Assembly (NCBI GenBank): GCA_029449245.1
Contig: JANATF010000008.1
Coordinates: 1,054,001 to 1,118,000, forward strand
Origin: Mortierella alpina
Lineage: Eukaryota; Mortierellomycota; Mortierellomycetes; Mortierellales; Mortierellaceae
Direction: 5' to 3'
DNA: 64,000 bases
The notes beneath the pieces are model-generated. The model did no database searches. It worked only from the letters and a program-made list of their open reading frames with translations, and was not told where the DNA came from. This document shows positions 21,761 through 35,100 of the stretch, in pieces. Positions within the stretch are counted from its first letter, which is position 1. Each line of letters starts with the position of its first letter. The translations under genes and the position numbers were made by a program.

Positions 21761-24700
21761 AAGCAGGGCCAGGACGGCGCAGCATGAGACATCTCGCGAA
21801 CTTTCGGGTGTCAAAGCGGCAAAGGGGCGGAGGGATTGTAGGAGCGGCGCCATATACAGAACACAGTAATTGTAGCAATCGAAATGAAACAGGGACATCT
21901 CACACACGCTTTGAAGCATCTAATAATACGACATGGCGTCCATGGAGGTGAGCACATGTTTTCCTACGTTGTTTTCAATGTTCTTTTGTCGAAAAACGCG
22001 ATCGAGGGCTGAACGATCGGCGCCCTGTCTCACAGGTGCCGCGGTATAGTCATGCTTGAGCTGTCTCCGTCAGGCACTTTTTTTCCTTTCCCCTTTTTTC
22101 GTTTTTGCAAACCCCACGTCCTTCCAAATGTAGTACTGTAGAAGGTTGCCGTCTCACGAAGCATAGGGCTGTGAATGTCTCGATTGGTGTCTCTGTTGTG
22201 AACGGCAGTGTGCCTGGATACCATTCCTCAAGTACATTGGTTCTTGCCGCCATCTCTTATGCCCTAGAACAGTCATCCAGGTGTACCTGCAGCTGCGTAT
22301 CCTTCGGCGGAGGGGATTGAATGCATAATTTAAGGTTGGCATGAATGTTCACTGAAGCAAGGGTGTATCTTTGGTTGCCCATTCAGAGCGCGTTACACCA
22401 ATTGAGTACAGTTGCAGTGTGTATTCTATGGCCGCTAGTGTTCCCCATCCGCACTGTTCTCAAGTCTTCTTTATACAAAAAGAAAAGATTAAAATAAGGG
22501 TGCTCAACTTCGTCTTCAGGTTCCCCCCAACCCAACCCCTCATCCAGGTCCCGATAAAGTTCGCTGAGCCGATCACATCATTCGGTTACCTTCACTACTC
22601 TGTAATCGGCATTGAATCGAAGTGATAGCGGGGAGGGAGACTACGTACTGCTGTGTCACTTTTTATTTTCCGCACACGACTTTTTGGGTTGCGCATTGGA
22701 AATGTCTGTGTGCCCTGAGAATGATTTCGGAGATTTTTAGGACTACCGTTGCAAACGACGATGGACAGTGGCATTTCGTCCTGCTTCATCGAAGAGTGTC
22801 CTGTTTTGCCCCTGATTTTAAGATCAGAGGAGGAAAAAAACGCAGCTGGGGTCCAGTGCGTAGTTCATGCGGTTTAAAGGCTGCCAAGTGAGAGCTCGTG
22901 TAAGGTTTTTTTATCTTTATGTGTTACAAACACTAGCGTCAAAAGGATCAACGGCTGGCGTAAACAGCCATTTCTCAAAAGGACTCATTCCCTTGTCCTG
23001 GCTCACCTTTGAAACAAACAAAACCAGAATTCTGTTGGGGAGAGGGGAGGAAGCAACACCAGGGGGAAAGGAGGGGTATTAAATTTAGACGATGAGCATT
23101 GTGGAAAAAATATAGAGCCAGGGATGAGGAAGCACGAGATGACTGAAGCTCTACAGTGCGTGTTCGCAAGATAAAAACACGTATGGAGGTGGGCAAAAAA
23201 TGGATCGGGTACAGTACAGAAAAGGGACAGCACAAGCGGGTGTAAATGAGCTGCAAGAGCGCTCTTGCTCATAGTATCGACTCAAGGAGCAAGGACAGGC
23301 GCCGACACCTCTCTCCATCCATTTGTCGCTCTTGACGATCGCTGGTCTGATACTAATTCTGTACGCCGATTCCTACCTGCTCTCGGGCCCCCAAAGGTAC
23401 ATCCCCATGCGTAAAAGATACTGTGGATGTATGTGAGCATTCAGAGGGGCTTCTTGTAGAATGTGTGCTTTGCATGCAAGGCTATGACATATACCTCAGA
23501 GCGCTACCCAGATGTCCGCTGCGCCTTTTTTTTCTGCGATGGATTGGAGAAAAACAATTGTACGATGCAAGGGTTGAGAACTAGAGACAGAGTGAACCGG
23601 AGCAGCCGAGCGGGTCAAGTTTCCAAAGAAAGAAAGGGAACGAGACATATGATTAGGGGCGCGAAGCGAGATCACCGTGGCGTGGCATGCGTCCTTAGGC
23701 GTTCTGTCTTCAAGTGACTAACCGTGAAAAGCAGCGATAGGTTCGTATTTTCGGCTCCGGAAAGTCGAGTACATAAGCCTTTAGTGCCGGCGACCAAAGG
23801 GATGGAATGCATGACCATGTTGACCTCATTGTCGAAGGCCTCTGCATGGTCAAGAGGATACATCGATTCGTCAAATGGATGCAGCATTTTGCGTAGCCCT
23901 GTGGCGGGATCAGCAACTTGTACCACCAGCCGAGAGGACGTTTAAAAAGAGCAACACACAGGTGCATGCGATTCGATGCATGCCAATTAATACACAAAAC
24001 GGCGCTGTAACACCTCCCGCCTAACTTTGGGCGACTCGCTCATGGCGTTCCAGTGCCCATGCGTGGAGGCGAAAAGGCGTTCAGCGTCCTCGCATACCAG
24101 TAACGATGGGCACTTTGTGGCGGATGGTTAAACCTCTTGCCGTGCAACAACCTTGTAAACAAGAAGATCTTTTTGACGTATGCTGGAGTGCGGTGTAAGT
24201 CAATAAGAACTATGCTTACATCAGGACGTGTATCGAGTGATGTTTGTCAACCTTCATATTGTTAGACATGTTTACTCGTGAATATTGGACGGACAGGGTC
24301 CATTGTTCAATCGAGGACCAACAGACCATGGCGCGGTAAACAAAGCTGCAGCACGCAGTACGCAGCATGACATGTACAGTATCTTACAGTACATGTAATT
24401 GGCCCACTTAGCAAGCAGGACTTGGGACCATGATGAGGGGAAGTAGAAAATCCATGACAAAAAAAACATTACCCCTGAGTAGCCGGTCGGACTTGCCTCG
24501 TTTACCTCTTGTTTTTGTAGCGCTGCTCTTTGGTAAGGGCAAATGTCTAGCATTTTACAGTACTGTACAGTCGTGGAGAACGACCGCCATTTGTGGGCGG
24601 TGGGTGTTTGGACTTGCACAATGCGTGTGTTTTCCCAAGGACCGCAAGAGCAACTCATGCAGCAAGAGACGTAGACAGAGACACAGACCCAGACACAAAC

Positions 24701-26900
24701 ACAAACACAAACAAGAACACAGACAAAAACACCAACGCAAATGCACAAACAATAGAGCACATGCATTGCTCTCTCGCAGCTGTTAGTCTCCCTTCTGACG
24801 TTCCGTTATCTGCGAAGTTTGTGTGTGTTTGCGTTGTGTGCTACATGCCCCTCTCTCGCACCGGGCAGCATGCATCATCTCGACGAACCAATATCGTTGT
24901 CGCTGCCTTGTTCTGCTGCAGCCTATTTCCCCCCTCCCCCTCAAGGACAAGTATCAACGGACAATGCAGCTTACCCTTGTTGTTCACTCGTGCACACGCA
25001 CATGTACCTCTAACCCCATACGCGTCTCCTTGCAAAAAAAAAAAAAAAAAAAACCTTCCCTCGCCCTGGCTTATTCTATTTTCCTCTTCCTCCATGACGC
25101 ACGCCATTTATCACTCAGGCCAGTTTAGCCAATTTTTCCTTCCAATGCACCTAACGACAATGAGGTGGTATGTATCATCTGCAGCACTTTACATGTATGT
25201 GCTGTAACACGTTTTCGGCCCTCTGTGGATCGAGCTCGATCTGACGGCTGAATGCTAGGCCGCTCGTTCTTCATGAATGATATCGGCTCAGTCTCCGTGT
25301 TGCAGTCTTTATTCAGTACCGTTGACAATTGTAGCACGCGTAAAGGGAGTAGTGCAATGGCGTTATTTCATTCTATTTTTTTTTTTGGCCATCTTTCTGT
25401 CTCGCGATTAGCACTCTCCCTATTCTTTATGAGGGGGGTCTGGAAAGAACTTTAGAAGGGTCAACAGTGAACTTCCCAGCCGGTCAGAATGAAACTAGGG
25501 TCTATTTGTGGCACGATATGGCGGAAAATACCTGATCGAGGCGACATTTGGCAACCGAAATTGGAAGCTTAACAGTCTTAGAAAGAAAGGGGGTGGTTTC
25601 TTCGCTGCATGCGACGTAGTATTTCGAAAAGTAGTGAGAGAGAGAACGCGTTTTCGTAAAGCCGATTCGACGAGTACGAGCAAAAAAAAAAAATACCTAT
25701 TCCCGAACGTCATTGTGCTTGTTCAATGGTACTGTAGACTGTAGTCCCTATTTTTTTTTTCAAAGATTAGACAATTTTAGCGGAAAGGCTACATGAGCGC
25801 GAGGTTCACTTTTTTTTTTGAGTTGTGTCGATCGGAAACCTCTACAGCTGCGAGTATCGCGCGACTGTTCGACATAACACACGCTCTCTTCAGGTCAACT
25901 CACACGTGCATGCGGTTGGCAAAAGAATGGATTAATAGTGTCTTTGTCCAGTGGCTACTGAGAAAATATACCTGTCATGTCAATATCGCAAAAGCACATA
26001 CTCATGTAGAAACAAGAGAGCGTTGAAAAGTGCTGCGCTTTGTAGCACGCTTGTCATAGGGGACAAGGAGATGTGGATGCATATGAGACTGGCTATGAAT
26101 TGCGGCTCATCGCCCTTGTTTTTTTGCCGCCTATTATTTCACGGACAGAGGCGTGGTGCAATGGGGTTGCATGCATAGCACGGAAACAGGTTAATTTGAA
26201 CGTAGCTGCCTTACGTATGGTGACATTGGAACGGACCATGGTCATCTCCAGCCTGTTTTTAATTTTTTTTTTTAGAGTTGAGCAAACCGCCCATATCAGT
26301 AAAACTGGTGAAAGGTCCTAGAACTCAGCGACGGTTTTGCGATTGGTTATGTAATACAGCGGCCTTGACATGAAGTGAAATACAGTATCGGCTCAGGTGG
26401 AGCATTGCATCCAAACTCAAACGAATGGATAAGAATACTACCAAGAATCTATCGAATGAACGACGGTAATAACAGCTTTTTTCCCTACAAGTCTAGAATA
26501 CTCCACTCAGCTCACCGGAGTACCAGTTGTTAGCTTGTTGAGGGTGAATGCGCGATTAAAAAATGGCCGAACCACGGTGCACACTCCAACAAAACACACC
26601 TCTGCAAAGGAAGTAGCTCCATCTTTGCATCGAGCACATTTATGAGGGACAAGAGAAGAACGAAGGCCTTGTTTGCGCAAAGCTGGGTGCCAGTGTCTTC
26701 AATACTCCGCTCAACCTTACTGCTATGCTACAGAATGCATTTCGCGCCGGAGAATTGAGTCGACACAGAGACAGGGTCAAAGAAACGGCGGAGAGAAAAG
26801 TGCATGAGATATTTCAAAACAAGGTGCTTCCATCTCATCGCTCTCGTGCCCCCCACCTTCTCTCTTTTTTACAGACTCTCACGCCCACACGCTCTCTAGC
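21761..26900. other. Gene-poor region downstream of SNF2, left half
   Basis: About 5 kb without a convincing gene. ORFs on both strands are short and mostly low-complexity. The stretch contains an AC-rich tandem repeat (24665-24750), scattered long A or T runs, repeated TACAGTA/TACTGTA words with a 12-nt perfect palindrome near 24565, and one coding-like minus-strand segment near 23720-23950 (see findings). I find no terminal repeats, transposase, reverse transcriptase or tRNA-like box pairs. Confidence 0.5.
24665..24750 (+). repeat. AC-rich degenerate tandem repeat
   Basis: A series of ACAGAC, ACACAA and ACAAAA-type hexamers, imperfectly repeated over about 85 nt. On the opposite strand it gives a spurious Cys/Val-rich ORF. 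Confidence 0.7.
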
Positions 26901-29900
26901 CTTCTCCCCTCTCTCCCGATGACGACCCTCCTATGCAGATGCCTCAGTTGCAACCAGCCGCCTTATGGCCGCTGTTATCGTCACTGGTAGGTTTCATTCC
27001 CACAATTGATAGGAGTTGGGCACATTAAGTGGTCGTCGTAGTCGTCTCTGTACAGTATCGCACTTGGAACGAAACCCATGTACTACTGTGAATATACTCG
27101 CACCGCGAGATACACCTTGCCTCGTAAAGGATTGAATGTCTTGTATAGACTACTAAATATCGATCTCTTGCTATGTACTGCTACAATAACCCTATATAAT
27201 TTTTTTTTCGGCGACCAAGGGTCATGGACTGGACTTGGTGCTTCCTCCCATTTCATTGTTTGTTATTTTTCACTTCAAACATTGTTGTTCGTAATTGAGT
27301 TCCTTTCCGAAAATCGTTGAGTATAAACTAAAGCAATTCATTCGGCCGGGGAATGACAGATGAGAGCAAGATAGTGGCAGCTGGCTGTTCGCTGACACTT
27401 CCTCTTCGGACCTGCTCCCTTAGATTGGACAACCTTGCAGGTCCCAACAGCGAACGAACAAGAGAGGGCCAAAGACGTAAATAGCCCCCCAAGGTCGCAC
27501 GTTGACTACTTGCAAATGGGAACCAGTTTTCTAAAGAAAGGACGATTCTGTGAAGCTCAGTAGGGGAGGTATTCCTTAGGAATGAAAGGGGCCGAGGTGC
27601 GACAGGGCCAAAGACCACTTCTTAGACCCAGTTTGCTGCACCGTTTTGTCGAGGCACTGCCTCCTTTTACTCTCTAGATCTGTGTAGAAGGGACATTGAA
27701 GGGGTCATGCAGGCAGCGGCAGCACATTCAAGACAAAGAACAACCCCTGTGCATGCTGCTGGTTTTTTGTTAGGAGCTGTCGGTTACAGAGAGACTCAGA
27801 TCTAATTTGCTGGTTTTCCAGAAGGAAGAGGCATCAGGTATGCAACTTGAACGAGTGAAAGACAAACAACATACGCAAAGATGTGGTTACATGGCCGTTG
27901 AACGCAACCCTAAATTAGCCATCCCCATTGATGCCGATCTCTCATGCTCTGGTTCAAAAGTGGAGCAAACTGATCATTTTTCATTACTTGAAGACGTACA
28001 AAGCGAGGGTCCGGTCCCTGGATTTCTAATCACAGAGCGAGTCGTCTTGTTGCGAGACATGGGCGCGGCTCTGCCTGCCGTTCTGAGCACTGTACAGACC
28101 CGCGAATGCACTGCAGGATGACGATGAGGTGGAGGTGGCGGCAGGGGAAGTGCAGTTGTCATGTATTGTTGGGCAGATGGATCGGCTGGCCATCGGACAT
28201 GAAGGGCAGCGAGACCATCTGCCTTTCTGTCTGTATTTGCACGCCCTTTTATTGCCGCAACTAGTCAGTGCCAATAAAGAAGCAAGCTGGTCCTTATATT
28301 TCTTTCACGCTTTGTCTTCTTTGTCTTCCCTTTCTTCTCTCTTTCCTCTCTATTTTTCGCTCATCTCACTCTTGCTTCTTTTTTCTTTCTGTTTCCTTCC
28401 ATCCCTCTCCCTTCTCCCTCGGTCCTTGTCTGTCTTCCTTTCCTTCCACCCCTCCCTCCCTTGTTCCTTCCCTCCATTATTTCCTTCTTGTCGTTTCTAT
28501 CCTACGTAAAGCCATTTTTCTCCTACACTCGCTCCACTCACGCAGCTTCTCGCACCTTTTCTTCCTTCGTTACCCCTTACTTGGTCTTCTCGTGCACCTT
28601 TCTCAACGTGCCGCTCCTCCGCCGCTAGCCCAATCGTTTTGTTGTTTTCTTTTTTCTTGTTCACAACCTTCTGGTTCAGGTAACACTTCTACATCAACAA
28701 ACCCGGCAGCAACCCCAGCTTCTGCACAGCGTACGTTATTTTAAATTACACGACCATTGACTAAGTGCACAGAGTCCTGATTCGATCGCCGGCTATCAGC
28801 CTCATCTTCACACCCACAGAGATAGTGCTCAAGCCCTTTCGCCCTGACAGGGCGTTTTTATTTTTGCCTGCCTATTTTTCCTGCATTCTTTATCATTGCC
28901 GCCGCGATTGCTTGCCAGCACTCTGCTCGGGCGCTTGGTCATTCCACTCTTTAGATTCGTGGCCTTGGTCGTACCACCACTCCTTGTCCTCATACCCTAC
29001 CTAACATTCCTTTCCACACAGCCAGAACACGGACTCACAAATTTTGGACCCTAAATCCCCACAGAGCATAATATGTGTTTTCCTTTGGGCGCACAGAGTG
29101 TGTTTTGTATGTGCTCTTTCAAGCGCTTATTCATATTATTTATCGAGTGCAGTCTGCTCCCCTGGCACGCACGATGCGGTGCGATGGCGAATCCACATTC
29201 GTCACTGTCCATTCCCCCATCAGAGTTCAACTTTTTGCTGCACACTTGTGCCACCGCGTTTCTGGGGCTCTTTATCTCTGCGACAGTGCCTTGATCTTGC
29301 ATCTGGCACAGTGGGTCCTGAGAATGTTGTATCAGATCAGCAAGTTGGGCAGGCACGGAGGGTGTAGTCATGATTTTGGAGGGGCTGTTTAAGAGAGCGG
29401 GGTTTGGCCGAGGCCGTGTTTCATTCTCATCTACTGCAAAACGATCGCCTTGCCGCCAGGACCTGATTGCTCGGACGCAGCTGGAAGAGCCGAGTGTCTC
29501 ATGCTGTATTGCCGGCTGTCCGTCAAAGAGAACAGGGGGGGGCGAGGCACAGCGCTTGCTGGGATGCAGCCATTGCTTCGTTCTGGCCGATTGCTCACCT
29601 TGCGCGTTGTCCTGGATGGATGGCCTGACCTATTTCTCTTTTTTCTCTTTCCCTTCTTGTCTGCTCATTGCTCTACTCTAGTCCGTTGACCCTGTCATCC
29701 AGTCACTTGTCCGAGTCCCTTTGGAACTAGGTCCTCCCTCTCCGACTCCTTTGCTACTGCTTTCGGGCCTGAGGTACCTGAGAAGCAGACTGCAGCCTCG
29801 TCGCGCATCCGTAAGTGTTCATGAGGATTGAAACCCAACACGCTATTCATCCTTGCTGCGGGTGAGGCTGCCTTTGAATAGCACAACCACTCTCTCCCTC

Positions 29901-32148
29901 TCTGTCTCTGCCTCTCTCCCTCCATGCACTGCCCTTTTGTATTGGCTCTTTTCAAAGAACTATTTGTCCTTGTTCCTTTCGTCCCTTTGGACGTTTTGCC
30001 TCCTATCTACGGAATATGTACAGCCTCGACTCAATTGCTTCGTATACAAATCTTCTTTTCTGTGTGTTTGCTCTCCTATTCTCAAGCCTGCACCTTATTC
30101 TAAATTCTCGTCGCTCTTGTTCGATGGCCCTTTCGTCGTTTTTTTTTTTTTTTTTTTTTTGGCGGGATCATCGCTTGGATACAAACACAAACACACTACC
30201 CATACACTCCAAGGCTCGCTTCCGATGTGCATGCCAATAGTTATTTATCCACAGCGCCCAGTAGCCCTATCATTCATATGCTCTCCCTTCACTGCTCATA
30301 CCTCGACCGGGTCTCCTCAGTGTGTAATGATGATGCTTCACCGTAAGCTCGTACTTTTATGTATTTTTCAACTCCTCATCAACCGTTCACTCATACATCG
30401 TGCCTGAGAAAAAAAAGGCAAGCATCCATTGCTTACTACCCATACAGTTTGCGGTTGCAACTTCTTACCTTCAGGTCCCTATTCACCCCGCACTATGGGT
30501 CGCCTCGCCTCACAACCTTTCATTTTGCCCGAATATTCATCTTTCTTTCACAGCCCTGTGCTCTTGACTAAGACAGGGGAGGTGTGAACATGGATCTTAT
30601 GATGATAGCCCCCTCGTGGTGTCATCTATTCTTCCGTATTCCCCTCAGTTAGGTCTCTTTGACAATCCTATGCCACTCTTGCCCCTGTCATAAGGCCACA
30701 ATTTGCACTTTATCCATGCACCTCGCATCGTGTATACACCTTTCGGCGTGCACGTTTTTTTTGGGTGCACGATACAGATCTTATTGTTCTCGCTATATAT
30801 CCCTGTCAGCCTGCCTTTACTAGAGTTAGCATGTCCGAGGCCGAATGCACTCCTTTCCCTCCCCCTTATTCCTCGTCTTCCGTCTCCCTCTCTCTCCCCT
30901 TTGACACAATGTTCTCTGTCGTCTCTTGGCGAACATAGGTATATCTCTGATCGTTCCAACGTCCGAAGCATAACGAGAATTACTCATGTAATTTTAGTTT
31001 TTTTGATTTTTGGTTCTTGCACATCGTCTGTCGTCTGGATCTCTATATTTCTATTGTTCTGCGGACGTTTTTTATTATGCATGCCCCATGCCAGTACGAG
31101 ATGTACAGCGGGCATGAAACAAGAGTTGGAAAAAAACAACAAAACTTTTGGGGGTATAGAAGAGGCAGATGGAGAAGGAGGAGTGATTCCACAGTATTAC
31201 GCAGAACATACGAATCGTTCTGCCCACACATACGATCGGGGGGACGTTGTCCTCACCTTTTTTCTTATTTTCTTTTCTTTCTTGAACGTACACCCTATCA
31301 ACCATCGACTCTATTCTTGGCTTCGACTCTTTTTTTTTTTTGCTGGCAAACCTCTGCTCTCGCGGTTGTAACAGCTCATTTCGCTACAGCAAATTCATCG
31401 TATGTCGATTATTAGTATGATTGTTGTTGTTTTTTTTCATCATTGCTGGCTTTGTTTACATGGTTGTCCCTCCATGGCGTCGGTACTGTCCCAGCCCAAT
31501 GATACTGCATGCATCTCTCTCTAGCGTACAGTTCTTGTTTTTTGTTGCTGCAGCGAAAGAGTCACTGCCCTTCCCTACGTTGCACAATGAAGTGTACCTT
31601 CCATGGATCCCATTACCCTCTCTTCTACACATAATCGCCATCCCGCAGAAGTTTCCCGGTGGAGTAATATCTCAGTTTACATAATGCTGAAGTTGCGTTG
31701 CATTCCCCGTGTTATCTCGTGTTATTTATTGTCATCTTTTTTTTTTCACATTGTTCATTGTGTGTTACCCTCTCCGCTGTTCCGCACTCATCTTTTTCCG
31801 TTCTTCTGCACACTGTTTGACCCACGAAGAGGCTGCGATTCACAAGTCGTTGTCCCTCTCAGAACTGCGTGTATCTTCGCCTTCGGTATCGCCGAGGGAT
31901 GCAGATCAACTCCACGAGGTGCAGTGAAACTATCAAACCATGATGAATAACCAACTTTCCCTCCCTCCTTCGCTGCTTACTTGTATTTAGTTCCGCATTT
32001 TGCAAACGTCTTTTTGCACCGACTTGATCGCCCCGGCATTGATACAGGTATAGGGTTAGGGGTGGCTATTATGTCAAGAGTCTTGCTGACAGCAATTGAG
32101 GATCAAGCGATGAAGTACATACCTAACATGGAATCCTTGATTTTGTAG
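26901..32148. other. Gene-poor region upstream of the HSF-type gene, possible spliced leader or non-coding transcript
   Basis: About 5 kb dominated by CT-rich plus-strand tracts (28290-28680, 29630-29690, 29870-30140), the composition of transcribed leaders elsewhere in the window. Good splice signals bound small segments: 28680-28730 (strong pyrimidine tract and CAG before it, GTACGT after it) and 29682-29810 (TAG before, GTAAGTG after). A further acceptor at 32148 would open the exon with the HSF start codon. These could be leader exons of the HSF gene, a separate non-coding RNA, or exons of an unrecognised gene. A short ATG exon candidate lies at 26939-26986. None of this is proved from sequence. 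Confidence 0.35.
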
Positions 32149-32180
32149 TGTGTACGCGGGGCTTCGTTCTTGAACTGTAA

Positions 32181-35100
32181 ATGGAGCACGCTACAAGCAG
32201 CAGTGGAGACGGCGCATCTGCAAAGTTCACCGGACAGCCCTCAGAGTCCACGGTGGGGGCTCCAACGTCCGTAGCTGCCGCTGCTCCGGAATCATCGACA
32301 TTGGCCGTCAAGCTGTCAGAAGACCATGCCAGCTCGCCTCCTGAGACAGTATACCGCCGAGGGTCTTCAGAAAATGATCAGGATAACAAGCAACAGGATC
32401 AATCCGATTCGCGATCCTTGGCAAACTCAGGCGAAGGTGAAGGTGAGGGTGAGCGAGGTGGTCATGGACCACAGATGCAAGTGATTCGACGAAGTCGATC
32501 TGGGCGGTTGTTGCGGACAACGGTGCAGTACGACGAACGAAGCAGTCGTGGCAGTAGTCCAGAAGAAGCCACGGAAACTCAAGGCTCGCTCAGTCGGCGG
32601 ACGCGCTCATCCTTCCGCAAGCAAGAAGGCGAACACTCGGGTGAGGGTACCAAGGAAACGGACGAGCAGAATCGATATGATCCAAACTTGCGCAATCAAA
32701 AGTCGCCTGGCTCCGAAAAGAAGACAACGCGTCAATCCGAGAACAACGGCGATAAGGAAGGTAGCGACAGGTCCTTCTATAGCGACGGGCGAGGACAGGG
32801 GCCACAATATACAGAGGACAACCGAGACGAACTGGCCACTGACGAGGATCAGGAGGAAGATGGCTATGCTGAGGACGGTGACGACGCTCACCATGAGGAG
32901 GGTTCTGAATCCATGGATAATACCTCCTCCAAGAATGGTGATGGAGGCGATCCCTTGGTCGTTTCCATGTATGGATCGCCCAGTCTGGTCAAAGTGCGGA
33001 GCATGTTTATCGACAAACTTTACAAGTACGGATCAGCATGCATTGAATCTGTTTCTGTAGCAGGAAGCGAATGAACCGACGAGATCGTACTCACCTTTTC
33101 TTATTCCATCCTTAGAATGGTTGAAGACCCATCCATACAGCATTTGATATCATGGGCTACGGAGGGTGACATGTTCTACGTGTTCAATTGCATTGAACTG
33201 TCGTCCTCGGTCCTACCCAAGTTCTTCAAACATAACAACTGGCAAAGTTTTGTCCGCCAGCTCAACAGTAAGCTAGTTCCAACAAATGCCCATCCCATGA
33301 GAGCTACTAGATCCAGAACTAACACTTTCTCTCCTGTTGCTCCCTGGAATTGATAGTGTATGGATTCCACAAGAGTAGGATACCTTTGCTCTCCTCTTTC
33401 GACCGTGCCATCATTTGAATTGTGTGCGCAATGTGCCTGGATGCTGACACTTTCTCTTGCCCTCACGCTTTAAATTCTCCCTCGCTCCAGTATACAGATA
33501 CGACAGAGAGGAGTCCACCCTGAATAGGCGTAATCCAGAAACCCAGCGTTGGCAGTTCTACCATCCTGATTTCCAGCGAGACCGGCCTCATCTCCGAAGC
33601 AATATCAAGAGAAAGTCGGCGCGCTCGATCAATATTGCACCGACATTCTCTCGTGTCGTATTCGAGCGCGATAAGGGATACTACGTCCAACAGGACTCGA
33701 CTGGCCGACCATTCAGTGGTCACGGTGGTCACAACCGGGCTCATAGCTCTATTCAGCTCCAGGATCCCGCCCGCCACGGTTATACGCATGGGGCGCCGCC
33801 TTCAGGGCCGCATCACTTTAATCCGCACCCCTCCCATATGCACCAACCACAGCACGACTCAAACCAGAGGCATCCACCTCGGGTGGTGGCCGGGTACAGA
33901 CCACATCCTTCCGAGCAGTACCCCATGGACTTTATGCACTCCCGAGATGGCAAGGAGATGATGGTATGTGTAACAAAAATATTGATGAATCATCGCGTCC
34001 ATTGTTGCTCCGCCGTGGTCTTGAAAAGCTGACAGCGCACTCTATACCATTCATCCATAGCAGGCTAGACGCGACCATGGCCACGCACCTCACCCTCAGC
34101 CATACCCGGGACCACCTCACCACCAACAGCATCCATCCTATGGCGGTTCCCATCAGCGTCAGCATTCCTATGCTGGCCCTCCACCTCCTCCGCAGTACTC
34201 CTCAGACCCCTATGGCCCAAAGTCTCAAGGGCCGCCACCTAATGGCTTCACGTCGCCCCATGGACCACCTCCCCCACCACCACAGCAGGACCCGTACCAT
34301 AGTGGCGCCCCGCCATCGCACCCTGTAGGCCCAGGCCGTCTTGAGAACCGCGATGGCCATAGTCCCGGGAGAGATCCTGGCTACCTCGAGCATGGTCACG
34401 ATTACAAGCAAGGCATGCAGATGAATGGAGGTCATTTCCGTAGCCAAAGCGCTCCTGGCCTTGATCCAAGGAGAGCAGAAGCTCCCAGGGGTCCACATCC
34501 CTTCAGTCAGCAAGACCACCCACGATCGCCACCCCCACCTCCCCCCCATCCCAACGCTCAGTCGTACTTTCCTCGAGACTCCTATCCTCCTCACTCCCAG
34601 CCATCCAGACATTCACCTCACAGACAACAGGGTTCCTTTGATGAGAGCCCCTCCAAGGGCTTAACAGGCCCTGATGCCGCGGTTGGCGCTGGCGGCGATG
34701 GCCGTGGCTCAGTCACGAAACATCCCCTCTCGCCCATGGGTCACCCACAGCCTCATCCAAGTGCGTCGCCTTCGGGCCATCACCCACCTACTCCCTCCCA
34801 AGTCCAGCACCCATACGCCGAACAGCATCGACGAAATCACTCCATAGCCTTGGCGGAACCCATGGATGTTGATCATGAGCGCTCAAGGCAGCGTCGGTTC
34901 ACTCCACCCCCTCCCCCTACTCAAGGTCGACACGATATGCAGCCACATTCACCGTCCTTGTTGCCACAGCCACATCAGCACGGACCACCCCCACCATCGC
35001 AGCACCAGCAGGTACCCTTGGATCCTGCCCTTCCCATAGAGTCGCACCCTGCAGTCCCGGGTATGGACCCCGCTGCTCCTCATCCGAATGCACACGACCT

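Noticed and set aside
24272-25207. ORFs of 164 and 204 codons on opposite strands
   Set aside because: Made by the AC-rich tandem repeat; Cys/Val-rich and Asn/Thr/Asp-rich runs without any domain.
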